Positions 48,061-59,199 are shown, counted from the first letter of the stretch. The stretch is DNA of 64,000 bases from Hofstenia miamia (GCA_900660155.1 CABFPE010000076.1:463773-527772), one strand, 5' to 3'. Notes: a model not told the origin generated them from the sequence alone. A program made the numbers and translations.

Positions 48061-48845
48061 AACCGGCGACTTGATGTTGTATGCGGCTCTATTCGATAAC
48101 AAGATACAAATTTTTCCATACGTGATGTCTTCATCACAAATTCTGTTGAGCGCTTTCAAAACCTGATGCCGAACAATTGCGACATAGGCATTTTCGTCGA
48201 TACCCAATTTTGTTAAACAAAGCAGATACCGTTTGTTGGCTTGTTAAGGACATAAAACACCAGCAATTACTGCAAAATTTTCTTCATCATGTGTACTCAC
48301 CTCGTCATCTTGAATATAAATATCCTTATTTTTCAAAGTATTTTAATCATCCGATTTCATTTTGTCGTAAGTGCTAAGTATATAATTTTTGCTCAACCAT
48401 GATTCGCTTGGGACACTTTGACCAAAACCTTCCTCTAGGACATTTGTAAGCCATTTCTTGTTAAAGCGTTAAACGGTAACCCAGCTGATAACCACTCGGT
48501 AATTAACCTCTACCAGTAATCCGATGTACTGTTATTTGGCGTGTTAAATAACTGAGCTTGAGCCATTTTTTTAGCATTTTGGATGTGTGGAGACGATTCA
48601 ATATGCTGTGGTGCATGCTTTTTCTGCGTCACAGAAAATGTCGAAGAACATTTGTCGCAAAACACTATCTGTTCCCTGCACAGTAAGACAGGCATGTTTT
48701 CGAACATACTTATCACATGCGGCACTTTTGAGGCGCTTTGCAGCAGATAACATAGTTAATGTAAATGAACAGGAACTGGTGTGTCAATATAGCAGCCTTT
48801 GTTAATGTTTACTCGTCTACTCAACAGTCAAATTATCTGAAAATA

Positions 48846-49420
48846 CAGTCTGTTCCATAAGTTACAACGACTTCTATAAAAAGAAAACAAGGTAAAGAAA
48901 ATATATATTTCAAAACTTTATTGTAACGATTACGTAATTTCTAACAATTTTTCTAAGGAACATATAAAAAATTAATCATAAGGATCAACTTGAAGGCCTC
49001 CTAGTTCAATACACAATCGCATTCGTCTGAACCTTCTGTCATTGATTTTTCGGAGAGTTTCAACTGGAAATCCCATAAATTCGTCTTGAATAACGCCTTT
49101 CAGGTCTTCTTTGTTTTGTGCTTTTCTTGCTACGATTCTAGGCTTTAGCAGACCCCATAACGCGTTATCACAGGGCGAGAGGTCAGGACTACGTGCTGGC
49201 CAAGAAATCGGTTCAAATTTGCCAACCCATCGATCCTGAAAGGTATCTTTTAAAAAATTACGAGTTGCTATAGCGGTATGTGCTGGAGCACCATCTTTTT
49301 GGAAATGTGATGATAATAATATCTGTCTTGCTTGAAGAGCAGGAATAAATTCATCTCTTAACATCTGACATAGACATAGAATTATCATTAATAAAAAGTC
49401 GTAACTTTTGGGACATACTG
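48846..49420 (-). mobile_element. Deleted mariner-type element with intact ends
   Basis: The ends CAGTCTGTTCCATAAGTTAC and, reversed, CAGTATGTCCCAAAAGTTAC, each flanked by TA, bound 575 bp. The minus frame (48972-49439) keeps the C-terminal half of the transposase: FQKDGAPAHTA (second catalytic Asp), WPARSPDLSPCDNALWG (third), and the tail to LGGLQVDPYD. The first catalytic block and DNA-binding domain are deleted cleanly while both ends are kept, the structure of a non-autonomous derivative that could be moved in trans. Same broad subfamily as the relic at 18036. Confidence 0.88.
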
Positions 49421-49422
49421 TA

Positions 49423-51064
49423 CATGATTTTGGTAGCAATTTAGTGAATAGTGAACACTATCTCCATTTAGTTAATTTCAGTGAAAAAAACTAGGCTTTA
49501 AATACAGTAAAATGGCGTTTTCTTAACTTAAAACACAAAATAGAATCAGGTTCAGGTATTTAGTGAATTACCTATGGTTCATTAAAAGTCCTGGCCTTGG
49601 CGTGATCTTTGTTATTTTCGCATTTGACTCAATCCATGTAAACTTGAAAATAGAAATGTGGCCTGATCATTTATACACATAAATTTAAAGCTTTAAGAAT
49701 AGCATCACTAACATGTTATGATTATAACCAATTTTGCTCATGTTATATTGTTTTAAAGAGGGCACTCTAAAGTAAAAGTGCAATTACTTTTATTTTCTGT
49801 GGAGATAATGTGGCCTGTAATTATGCTAAATTTTGTTATTGTAGGGTTGTCGTATTTCCGAATTTAGGATTAAAGTACTTAACAGATAATTTAATTTTTC
49901 TATTTCTTTTTGGTTAACTAGTGCTTTAATTGATTGTCTCCTTGTTCTAAATTCACGTTGCTTAATTTAAACTCTGATCAACGATGGAAAATTGTAAATA
50001 CAATGCAGGTATTTACTCATTTTGTATAAATACCTTGGACAAGTTGTAATTCGAGCAGAAAATTTATTAGCTTAGCTTAATGCTAGTGTTATCTTCCCTT
50101 ACAGTAATACAATGCATTGTCAATGCATTAAAATCAACATACTGTTGAAATAGCAAAATGCATGGCTAATACAATATTTGCCTTAAAGAAATATCAAACG
50201 CACCATGCATTGTCAAATGCATTAAAAAACATACAATAATGTGTTGATATTCATATGGTAGACATTCATTGACTGGACATACGATACTGTTATAATACCA
50301 ATGCGTTATACATTTATTTATATGACAATTAAATATTGCATGTAAATACTTGTATTAGGCATGCAGTAACATTTAAAATTTCATCATGTTAAACATTTGA
50401 TGGCTGGATGTCCGCAATTCGAAGGATTTGAAATTCATTATCCATAGAATAATATTTTAACATGTAATTAACAAATGCTGTAATTCAAATCATATAATCA
50501 GTAAAGCTTGAAAATGTAGTAAACTTACTAAAAATTGTTAGTACAGGAAATCAATTAAATGTAGTATACATACTTTCCAAGTGTAAATATGCAAAAAACT
50601 TTAAGATACATTTTCAAGATAATTTACTTAAAAATAACTACAATGAAAATACGCATTGTAAGAAAACCTCAAAAAGCTAAATTTAACCAAATCGAAAAAT
50701 GAGCAGTTTATTTGAAAATTGGAATGGATGTTGAATATTATCAAGTAGTAAGTATAAACAAAATTAAAAACAAAGTGTTACCTATTGCTGAAATAGGTGG
50801 TAATGATAATGGTTGCAAGTTGTTTTGTACTAGAGTGAGGTTCTAAACATAAGTATTAGCAAACAAATACTCACCTGATAACGGCCAGAATTTCAACTTT
50901 TAGGTGTAGAAATGAAGCCTATAATGAATCAATTCAAAAAAATAATAAAATGTAATTATATTAGTATGTAATACTGCATAATATCATTCAACATCCTCCA
51001 CTAAAAATAAGAAAATTGTATGATAATTCTTAATAGATTAATCAAATGCAGTTTAACACAGCTT
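49423..51064. other. AT-rich sequence without recognised gene
   Basis: No coding region. Two copies of the motif TGCATTGTCAATGCATTAAA (with small differences) occur at about 50110-50135 and 50205-50230, each able to form a short hairpin. A (TA)n tract at 51065-51090 carries the next Tc1 insertion. Confidence 0.55.
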
Positions 51065-51090
51065 TATATATATATATATATATATATATA

Positions 51091-52496
51091 CAGTCTACGA
51101 CAGCAAGTTGGACTCACGACCATAATTTTTGTAATTTTTAAGAAATAGATTTTATTTGCAAAGTATATTACTACAATATTATCACAAACTTTATATAAGT
51201 AAATACACATGGTTTAACAATTAGAAACAGTTTGAAGCCTAATAACGGGTCTGCCAACCATTTGCAGCGATGACAGCTTCAATTCTGTCAGGCATTGAGC
51301 CCACCAAGTTTTGGCACATTTGTTGGATTTCATCATCCCTATTCCATACATGAATAAATCCCTTGATGAGGTCGTTCTTTGTTTTTGGTTCCAAGACCTT
51401 AACTCTTCTTTTCACAATGCTCCACAAGTTTTCGATAGGGTTAATTTCGGGGGAACACGCAGGCCATGGAAGAACTTGAATGTGCTGTCGAGCGAAATGT
51501 TGCATAACGACTTTGCTCTTGTGACAAGGCGCGTTGTCCTGCATAAATATGCCCTCCCCATTTGGATACCACTCTTGCAATTGATGGATGAGTCTGCCAT
51601 CTAAGATCTTCTCAATGTAAGCGGCCGAATTCATGTTGCCTTCCACAACAGACGCTCGCCCAGTCCCGTGATAGGAGAAGCAAGCCCAAAATTGAACTTG
51701 TGTTGGATGCTTGCGAGAAAGATTGTAATGGGATGGTGTCAAAGGCTCCACACCGATCACCCTGACGTAAAGGGGACAGTTGTCTTGAATACGAATTATC
51801 GTTTCATCCGAGAAGATGACATTTCTCCATTCCTCTGTTGTCCAGTTACGATGGGACCTTGCCCATTCCAGGCGCTTGGCTGCATGATCCTCGGACAAAA
51901 AGGGGCGCCTGTACGGCTTGACTGCCTTGATATTTAACCTTACCAGTGCTCGTTGCATAGTTCTGACACTGCAATCACCAGAGCGGCCCAAATGCCTTTG
52001 AATTTCAGCAGCATCGGCTCTAGGATTTTTCTTAGAAAGAGTTTTGATGCGGCGTAAATCTCTGTCATTGAAGTGCTTATTGTGGCCATCACAATTTCCG
52101 TAATTGGTAAGGTGTGTTGCTCGTTCTTTGAAGTCTTTGATCACCTTAGCCACCATGGACTGACTGACTTGTAAATCATCAGCAATTTCACGTTGTGATT
52201 TGCTGGTGTGTTCAAATAAAGTCACAATTTTCAATCTAAGATCGTTCTTGGAATCAGCCATTTTCAACGACAAATGGAACGTGAATGCAAGTTAAACGTT
52301 GGGTATTTTCAAATTCTATTTCTATTAATCTAAATAGCATACCAGCAAGTTAATCAATAATTTGAATTTGAAATTGCAAATCACAGAATGTTAGCTTAAC
52401 GTAATAACGTATAAATAGATATCTAAGTCGATCGATGGAAATTACGTTCATACTTGTTCTATTTTGGGCGTGAGTCCAACTTGCTGTCGTCGACTG
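51091..52496 (-). mobile_element. Tc1-like transposon, apparently whole, in a (TA)n tract
   Basis: The ends CAGTCTACGACAGCAAGTTG and, reversed, CAGTCGACGACAGCAAGTTG are near-perfect inverted repeats. TA repeats extend on both sides (51065-51090 and 52497-52514), so the insertion target was a microsatellite. The 1406-bp element has a single uninterrupted transposase gene. Confidence 0.95.
51239..52273 (-). CDS. Tc1-like transposase, 344 codons
   Basis: The open frame starts MSLKMADSKNDL; the second Met (52261) is the more likely start by comparison with other Tc1 proteins. The first helix-turn-helix reads SQREIADDLQVSQSMVAKVI, and the second lies around ADAAEIQRHLGRSGDC. The catalytic core has Asp in VIFSDETIIR, Asp in MQDNAPCHKS and Glu in NPIENLWSIV (DD34E). 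The tail ends RIEAVIAANGWQTRY. Length and motifs are normal and no lesion is visible. The protein differs clearly from the one at 25517-26536, so they are separate families. Confidence 0.94.
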   Translation of the reverse strand: MSLKMADSKNDLRLKIVTLFEHTSKSQREIADDLQVSQSMVAKVIKDFKERATHLTNYGNCDGHNKHFNDRDLRRIKTLSKKNPRADAAEIQRHLGRSGDCSVRTMQRALVRLNIKAVKPYRRPFLSEDHAAKRLEWARSHRNWTTEEWRNVIFSDETIIRIQDNCPLYVRVIGVEPLTPSHYNLSRKHPTQVQFWACFSYHGTGRASVVEGNMNSAAYIEKILDGRLIHQLQEWYPNGEGIFMQDNAPCHKSKVVMQHFARQHIQVLPWPACSPEINPIENLWSIVKRRVKVLEPKTKNDLIKGFIHVWNRDDEIQQMCQNLVGSMPDRIEAVIAANGWQTRY

Positions 52497-52802
52497 TATA
52501 TATATATATATATAAGGGTGTGCACTTTTTTCTAACTTTGAAAGTTTATTGTGTAGAAGGATGAGTTTTTGTGTAAAAACAAAGGAAGTCTATGTCAGCG
52601 GTGTCAGTTTTAGAAAAAAACTCTCCCCAAACCACTTTACATTCTTCAATTTTCGTCAAAACCATCACATTTCTAACTTTTTACTGCTATTCATAGGAAA
52701 TTTAAGAATCGAATTGCCATTAACTTTGAAGATGCATTCTACAATATATCATCTGTTGATAAATGCTGGGTCGGACTTTCCAAAAAACCGCTCTATATCC
52801 AG

Positions 52803-53937
52803 CTATCTAGAAGACGCGTTTTCTAAAATCAAATTATTGCCAAGAAATGAAAAATGCATACTTACGAGAGTTTCTAAACAATAAACGCTCTTCATTGTGC
52901 ACATTACTGATTGCAGCATTAACCCTTGAAATTTGTATCGGCTTCCCATGATGCACGGCAAAGTCAATAGCAAAAGCTAAAGAACATACTAAAATATTGA
53001 AATAAACTTTCTTTGCTGTACCTTTTATAGCACTTACGCCATCGGAAAACAGTGCTTGGCATGCACTCTCTAGAGGTTGACCTTTTGATGGCTTACCATT
53101 GATGCTGCATTGTTGAAGTACTAAACAAAGAATAAAGTGAGATCAATTAGGGCAAACTAAATGAATAGCATTCGGGTAAACATTTAAAAATTACTTTTAA
53201 AAATCCAATATGTAGCACGACGAGCAGCGGCACTTGGTGTCAGCTTTTCATTGTGAAAAATGGAAAAAAATTCGTTGCCCTGAATAAATTCAGCAAAATC
53301 TTTATGAAGTCGCTGAGTCTAGAACACATATTTACAGTTTCATAAATGATCACGCAATCAGGGTGCAAAATGACAAATACATTTAAATTCACTAAAAACG
53401 ACACACACACACCTTAGATCCACTTTCAAATTTCAAATGATTGTGAATGGGGGAAACTCCAAAGTTTCCCTTTGTGATACTGCTGAAGGCGAATGCATTG
53501 CATTAACTAATATGCGAAATTTTTCAAGAGTTGCCGCTAAAATATTCAGTGGAAAAAAATTAGTTCGTCCTCATAAGTATGAGCATTTGTAATTGGTCGA
53601 CCATGACTGGATGTAGGACCTACTGCCTCATCCGCAGTAGATATTTCATCTGACATGGAGTTACACTTTGACTGCAAATAATTATAATCAGCTAAAACTA
53701 TTATTATTAAAGAAATATAATTGAAAATTAAAATTAATCGCAATCACTTCAGTCACGGCAAACCCTCCATATTTTGCATTAGGTACTTTGATGCGAGCTT
53801 CTATACGGCAGTCTGAGGGCATCTCATTTTGAAATGCTTGTTTGCGTGAAGTATCACGTAATTTGTTGAAGGAAATGTCTTCAAATTCGATAAATCCAGT
53901 TTCAGAAGCAAACTTGCACAGCGCAAACATGGTAACC
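52803..53937 (-). CDS. Unrecognised spliced gene, 3' exons
   Basis: Five exons on the minus strand: 53748-53937, 53413-53671, 53195-53318, 52866-53120 and 52803-52822 (stop TAG). The four introns are 76, 94, 74 and 43 bp with GT-AG ends, and the phases agree at every junction (0, 0, 1, 1). Peptide segments: MFALCKFASETGFIEFEDIS, IEARIKVPNAKYGGFAVTE; SKCNSMSDEISTADEAV; LHKDFAEFIQGNEFFSIFHN, SAAARRATYWIFK; SINGKPSKGQPLESACQAL, GTAKKVYFNILVCSLAFAID. The second exon needs two one-base corrections, at a T7 run and a C5 run, so the copy is either a young pseudogene or carries sequencing indels. I recognise no domain. A Tc1 element lies just downstream; upstream exons probably sit at 57011-57545, beyond a hAT and a mariner. 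Confidence 0.6.
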
Positions 53938-54085
53938 CTAAAGCAAATATCAGAATCATCATATGAATTAGCAAAAAGTTGAAACTGAAGAGAATGTATA
54001 TTAAAAATTAAAATTTATACTGATTAAATGGAACTTTTATAATTTCAATGGCTGAACATTGTGATAAATTTTATAAATATATAAC

Positions 54086-55755
54086 TAGGGCCTGTTTTTT
54101 TAGGTAAAAAAATTGGTTTTTTTAGGTAAGCTGTACAGTTAATTTAGGTAAAACAGCAATAAAACGTTGAAATTACATAAACGTAGAGAAAAATGTCAAG
54201 CTTTTCAAAAACATTAATTTGAAAATATCTTTGTTGAAGTACGACATAAGGTGAATTCGTACGTTGTCAAATGTTAACGTCTCTCTTTCTTTTGTCAGCA
54301 AATGTTTAAATTTAGTAAAACTTCTTTCCACGTCCACTGACGTTATTGGAGCAAATTTAAAACACGCCATTTCTGCTGGGGTAAACTGCTTGGCCAGGAT
54401 TTCTGTCGGTAATAAATCGTTGAACCCAGAAGTACACTTAGCAATACTGTGCAAATTTGTGAAGCCCGGTTTTTTGTCGATAATTACATGCATTTTCAGA
54501 AGTATTTTGTCATGCAAATTTGGAGCGCTTCGAACTTCCTCAAGAGCCGAAATAACAAGCTGTGAACTTTCCAGTAAATTCATACCATGCGATTCAAGTT
54601 TAACTATTGTTATTCTCAATCGCGAAAAGTTTGATTTTATATACGCGAGGTCCAGTTGAAGTTGAGAATTGTTTTGAAAAATGGTTTTCACATACTTTGC
54701 AATGTTCGTGGCAAATTGGCAATGTAATACCTTGATTGTAATATAATGTTCTGCATAATACTCAGCGGCATTTAGCCATGTACCCCACCGTGTTATAATG
54801 GGCTCAGGAGGTAAGGGCAAGTTCGTATGGTTAGTTAAGGCAGACCTTTGTTGTGGTGATTTGACAAAAATCTTTTTGATTTGGGATATTAGCGTGTCGA
54901 CACATGGGTATGCATTTCGTACTTCTTCACCAAACACGATGAAGCCCATGTTCCACACATGTAACGTGTGTCAACTTTGGATACATAATCTTTAAACCAT
55001 CCATGCATTTAAACATGTAACTAGCCGCGGCTGATACTGCTAACAAGACTTTATTGTAATTCACGCCTCCCGGCCACAGAAGTTGCAGACTTTCATTTAT
55101 TGCCTGAGCTACAGTAGTGTGGTTGACAGACTCCAATTGCAACACATTTAGAAGCATTGACTTTGAAGTTGCGTCGTCTTTGAGGGTTCCCACCAAAAAA
55201 TTAAAAACGTAACGTTGCTTAGAATCAGTGGTTTCATCGTCAACAAAGTAAATGTAGTTGTTCCCAATTGCTGCGCGTAGTTTCTGCAAATCCTGCTGAT
55301 AAAGCGTATCGAAACAACTTTTGCTTAAATAGGATAGATTCATTGGCGACTGACCTGTACACTTTTTCATAAATTCCACCCAAGCTGCGTTGTTGATTTT
55401 CAGCAGAAGTATGTTGCACTTCAAAAATGTTTCAACCATGTCAGTATTAAAGTCTCTTCATTTCTGGCTGTGCGATGCCGAATTAGCAAAGGATGTACTC
55501 ACTGTTTGTTGTCGCGCAGAGTTGTTTGATGATAATGCTCTCTGATGGTTAACTTCTTCAGCATGTTGATCGAGATGACTTTTCTGTTGAGCAAGAAATG
55601 GTTTATCTCCAACACAAACTTTACACATGGCCGTTTGATTGCCAACCACTTCAAAGCAAGTGTACCCTGACCGACGGATAAGACACGCCACACTGCTTTT
55701 GGTCTTGCCCATCATCCAAACTAAAATATAATGCAAAACCAACATTTGGATTTCT
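54086..55755 (-). mobile_element. hAT transposon (CGGBP1-type finger), nearly whole
   Basis: The plus-strand end TAGGGCCTGTTTTTTTAGGT is followed by repeated TTTAGGTAA words (54086-54150). The minus strand encodes the whole transposase. The zinc finger with CKVCVGDKPF and HLDQHAEEVNHQ lies in 55458-55745. After one in-frame TGA follows a block with NYIYFVDDETTDSKQRYVFN and HVTCVEHGLHRV (54927-55439), then after a one-base frame slip near 54955 a 261-codon part with PLPPEPIITRWGTWLNAAEY and APITSVDVERSFTKFKHLL. Just two lesions are seen, so the copy is young. The other end is not found; a mariner begins at 55793. It probably lies in an intron of the unrecognised gene. Confidence 0.85.
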
Positions 55756-55792
55756 TAGAGTAAAAAATAGGCATCTTAATTATAATAATATG

Positions 55793-57014
55793 AAGGGTGT
55801 TCTGAAAGTTCTGGAAACTGTCAATTTCATTAAATTTATTATCATAAAATAAAGGAAAGGATGAATTTTGCAATGAAATTTATTGATCAAACGTCATCGA
55901 CATCATACTTTTCAATGTATTCTCCCTTGGTAGAGATACATTTTGTCCATTTTTAAAGAAGCTTATGGAGATCATTCGAGAAAACTTCTCGTGGAGTATC
56001 CTTCAACCACTGCGTTATCACTGTTTTCCTCAAGATCAGAGAAATGTTTGGCACGTAGAGGTTTCTTCATCACAGAAAATAAGTAATAGTCAGTAAAAGT
56101 CGCTTGGCGCCAGATCAGGCGACTAAGGCGGATGAGGAAGTACTGTCCATCCTATCTTTTGGATGGTCTCCATGGTAAGGGTAGCGGTGTGCGGTTTTGC
56201 ATTGTCTTGTAAAACGGGTTTCAAGCTCAATTTTCCACGATGCTTGTTGTTCAGTGCAACTCGCAGATCGTTTCTTAGAAGATTTGAGTAATACTCACTG
56301 TTGATGTTAACACCTTTCTCTAAATAGTTAATAAGGATAATGCCATCACAATCCCAAAACACCTTTTTTTGAGACGGGACTACTTTTGCTTTCAACAGTG
56401 GCCGCTCTCCTTTTCAATACCACTGTCTCAATTGTTCTTTTGTTTCAGGCATTTAGAAAGGTAAACACGTCTCATCAACTGTGACAATCCTCAACCAAAA
56501 GGATTCGCCCAAATCGTTGCACATAGACAAGAGCTCTTGGCATGCTGCAACTCTCATCTCTTTTTTGGCTGTTGTTAGGAGACGAGGCACCCAACGAGCA
56601 GTAAGCTTGCTCATTTGCAGATGAGAATGAATTATTTCATGAACTTGAGTAGTAGCAATTTCTGAAACACTCGCCAACTCACGGATGGTGATGCGTCTAT
56701 CGTCTTCCAAGATATTTTCCACAGTCTTGATGTTCTCAGTAGTACGAGTTGTTGCTGGCCTCCCAACTCAAGGGTCTTCCTCCAATCTTGATCTTCCGTT
56801 TTCAAATCGATTAAGCCACTTGTAAACGGCGGTTTTTTTCAAAGCAGATTCCCTGAAGACATTTGTTAATCGGCGGGTGGTTTCAATTCCAGAGGCACCT
56901 TCTTTCCACAGAAAACGTTGAATCAGATAATATTTGCGATTATTTGAATATTTGAAATAACCAATATACGATTCTGATTGGCAGATGAATACAAGCATAG
57001 GTTAGGACACTTCG
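55793..57014 (-). mobile_element. Mariner (DD34D) element, broken
   Basis: The ends GAAGGGTGTTCTGAAAGTTC and, reversed, GAAGTGTCCTAACCTATGC are only weakly alike, so the right limit is uncertain. The minus strand holds an N-terminal helical part (RRLTNVFRESALKKTAVYKW, NRFENGRSRLEEDP, 56768-56998), a second HTH (ITIRELASVSEIATTQVHEI), PRLLT, the first catalytic Asp in VTVDETCLPF (56453-56722), the second in LQDNAKPHTA (56123-56395), and near 56115 PYSPDLAP-type sequence with the third Asp. The pieces are separated by stops and frame changes. This is a typical mariner transposase order. Confidence 0.85.
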
Positions 57015-57109
57015 TTTAATGCTCGCTTAAGTGTTTGAGTGAGAAGACACGATTTAAACTTTCCGCGAACTATCAAATCATCAGCAATCTGTTTTCTAAT
57101 ATCAGAAAT
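57011..57109 (-). CDS. Probable exon of the unrecognised gene
   Basis: Acceptor CATTTTAG, possible donor GAA|GTGTCC. It reads ISDIRKQIADDLIVRGKFKS, then CLLTQTLKRALNEV. The open frame, the splice signals and the strand fit the exons at 52803-53937, but the phase to the next known exon does not fit directly, so at least one exon would be missing or lost to the mariner/hAT insertions. The right mariner limit abuts its end. Confidence 0.4.
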
Positions 57110-57407
57110 CTAAAATGACACTTGTTCATTGTTGCAATTACAAGATGGTTTAAAGCATATTAAGCACATTTGGACACAATCAAAAGTAGCTTTAAGAGTA
57201 GAAGAAAGCATGTCTTGATAACAAAGCTTTACATTGAAAAAGAATGATGTAACTGCTATTACAGCTTTTTGACTGACCACTGACAATTTCAAAGTGTAAA
57301 AAATAGCTTGGCAAATAAAATAAAACTGCAAAACAGAGATATTTGGCGTCAAATTTTAGGTGTTTGGTCACTGTTTCTATCATTCACAGGAATAAAATCT
57401 GTTTCAC

Positions 57408-57545
57408 ATAAATATCATCATTTTCAGATTCTTCGAAATCCTCAACGCTCTCTGATTCTGAGACAAACGTTTCCTGAGAAATGCCAGTAGTAACCAGTAA
57501 GTTACGTCTTTTTCTACTCGAGTACGTTCCGTACGGAACTGACAT
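57408..57545 (-). CDS. Possible first coding exon of the unrecognised gene
   Basis: ATG at 57543-57545 opens MSVPYGTYSSRKRRNLLVTT, followed by an acidic part with SESESVEDFEESENDD. A candidate donor TAT|GTGAAA gives phase 0, which fits the acceptor of the exon at 57109. The acidic Ser-rich composition is unlike the surrounding AT-driven frames. No family resemblance. Confidence 0.4.
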
Positions 57546-57599
57546 CGATGCAAAACTGTAATGTACAGTTAATAAATCAAGCATTAAATGAAATTAGCA

Positions 57600-58027
57600 T
57601 ATTGACTTAATAAGATGCACTGAAATTTCTAATAAACGAAAAACCTAATGCGAAATAGGAGCACATATTGCAGTGATAAAAATGAGCTGTTCAATGCTAT
57701 GTTGAATAAACTTGTTTATGATAATTTTTTCGTATCTTGTCTGTTATAAATATAAACTAATATAGACATTGATAATTATTTAAACGAAAGATGATAGGGA
57801 AAGTGGGATTCAAAGCGAAATCGGGATCCTTAAGAAATTTAAACTAACCATCATAATTATGTGTACTTTGACATCGGAGGTATTTGGTTCAAACTTAGCC
57901 ATCGCTATTGTTTATTTTGAAGGTGACGCTGCTTATTTATATTAATAAAAGACAAGAAAATTTTGAATTATTGATTAACATCTATAATAATAAGAGTCAA
58001 AGCAAATTTATTGCTCAATATATGTAT
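57600..58027. other. Spacer without recognised gene
   Basis: AT-rich; no exon or repeat was recognised. It could contain the promoter of the minus-strand gene that starts near 57545. Confidence 0.5.
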
Positions 58028-58028
58028 A

Positions 58029-59190
58029 GGGCTCCGCAAAAAAAACTTCGTTTTTTATATGAACATCAATGATATTGTAATTAATGAAAAAATGTTAGTA
58101 ACTACAAAACACAATGATAGTGACTATTGAACGTAATTTCCATTAGCATCAATGACTCTTTGCAAATGAAGACGCAAGTTTTCAAGTTCTTTGAGAAGCT
58201 TGTTGGTCGTCATGGCATCCATATATTCAGAAACATTTTCGTAAACTTTATTTGAATTCTCAAAGTTATGTCCTCTTCTGAAAACTTCATAGTTTCTAAA
58301 TAAGAACCTGTCCATCAAATTTGTGTTCTGTGAGTATGGAGGCTGCTTCAGCAAAGATATATGTTGGGCTTCAAACCAATCAGTAACACTTCGAACAACA
58401 TGAGGTCGTGCGTTGTCTTGTTGAACAACCATATCCCATCAAGGTAGCACGTTTTCCAATTCAGTTGTCATGTTTTATAGGAAATCAAGGTATCTTTGAG
58501 AGTTGATTGAAGCTCCCTCATGCAATACCTCAAGGTAGTGCATAGATTTGGAGTAATTTGATGCCAGTATTACCAATACTTTACGATCTGAAATTGTCCT
58601 TCTCGCAACAGCAGGTCTATCTTCTGCACTGTCAACCCAGACTCGGTTGTTCTCTTTAGCTGGAATGTCCCTGAAGTAAACCCACTTTTCGTCTATAACA
58701 ATAATATTTTCTCTTGATCTTCTTCTTGAATATCTTTCTAACATTGTTTGACAGCATTCAACTCTTGTTTCTTTATTTTGTTCTGTTAATTCATGTGGCA
58801 TTCATTTGCAACATACGGACTTCTTTTGCAGATCTTTGATCAAAATTCAGTTCACAGCATCACAATCAATTCCAGTTAATCGGCTCAAATCACTGCATGA
58901 TAAATATTGTTTTCTTCAATTAACTCGCGAATCAGTTCAACATTTTCAGGAGAAGTGCTCGTGCGTGGTCTTCCAGACCATGATTTTCTCTTATGTGATA
59001 CTCTTTCTCCTTCGGAAAATTCGTTGGCAACTTGCTGTATTGGACGAATGCTTATGACATTATCCTCGCCCCAACGCTGAACACACGTATTTGTGCACAT
59101 GAAAACCCATTTGCTTGCAAAGTGTCAATAAAAACATATAGTTGATCTTGCCTGAAATCTGCTTCAGCCATGAGATCGATGCAAAGACAG
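58029..59190 (-). mobile_element. Mariner-type element, decayed
   Basis: The left end GGGCTCCGCAAAAAAAACTT follows a TA. The minus strand has an N-terminus MAEADFRQDQLYVFI near 59171, then CVQRWGEDNVISIRPIQQVA with a GRPRTSTSPENVELIRELI linker (58885-59100). The first catalytic Asp is in IIVIDEKWVYF (58475-58801), the second in VVQQDNARPHV (58124-58432), and a third candidate in NLMDRFLF. At least three stops or frame changes break the frame. I did not find the right inverted repeat. It belongs to the IS630-Tc1-mariner superfamily, DD34D-like. Confidence 0.8.
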
Positions 59191-59199
59191 AATAATTTG

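Larger units (their letters stand above)
45904..48730 (-). mobile_element. hAT transposon (CGGBP1-type finger), split by a Tc1 element
   Basis: A possible left end is CAGGGGTCAGATTTTTAGTG. The minus strand carries an N-terminal zinc finger resembling CGGBP1 (VFCDKCSSTFSVTQKKHAPQ, then H near SSPHIQN, 48510-48725), LPFNAL-like and YILSTYDK sequence near 48390, VIAGVLCP with LLCLTKLGIDENAYVAIVRH near 48200, and PKYPTTCLTRWGTRLG near 47850 (the conserved TRWGTW block). After the Tc1 insertion comes LNEPLENLKL and the APDTSI...DIERLFSVF region near 46000-46100. It is broken by several frame changes; its right end was not found. Confidence 0.78.
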
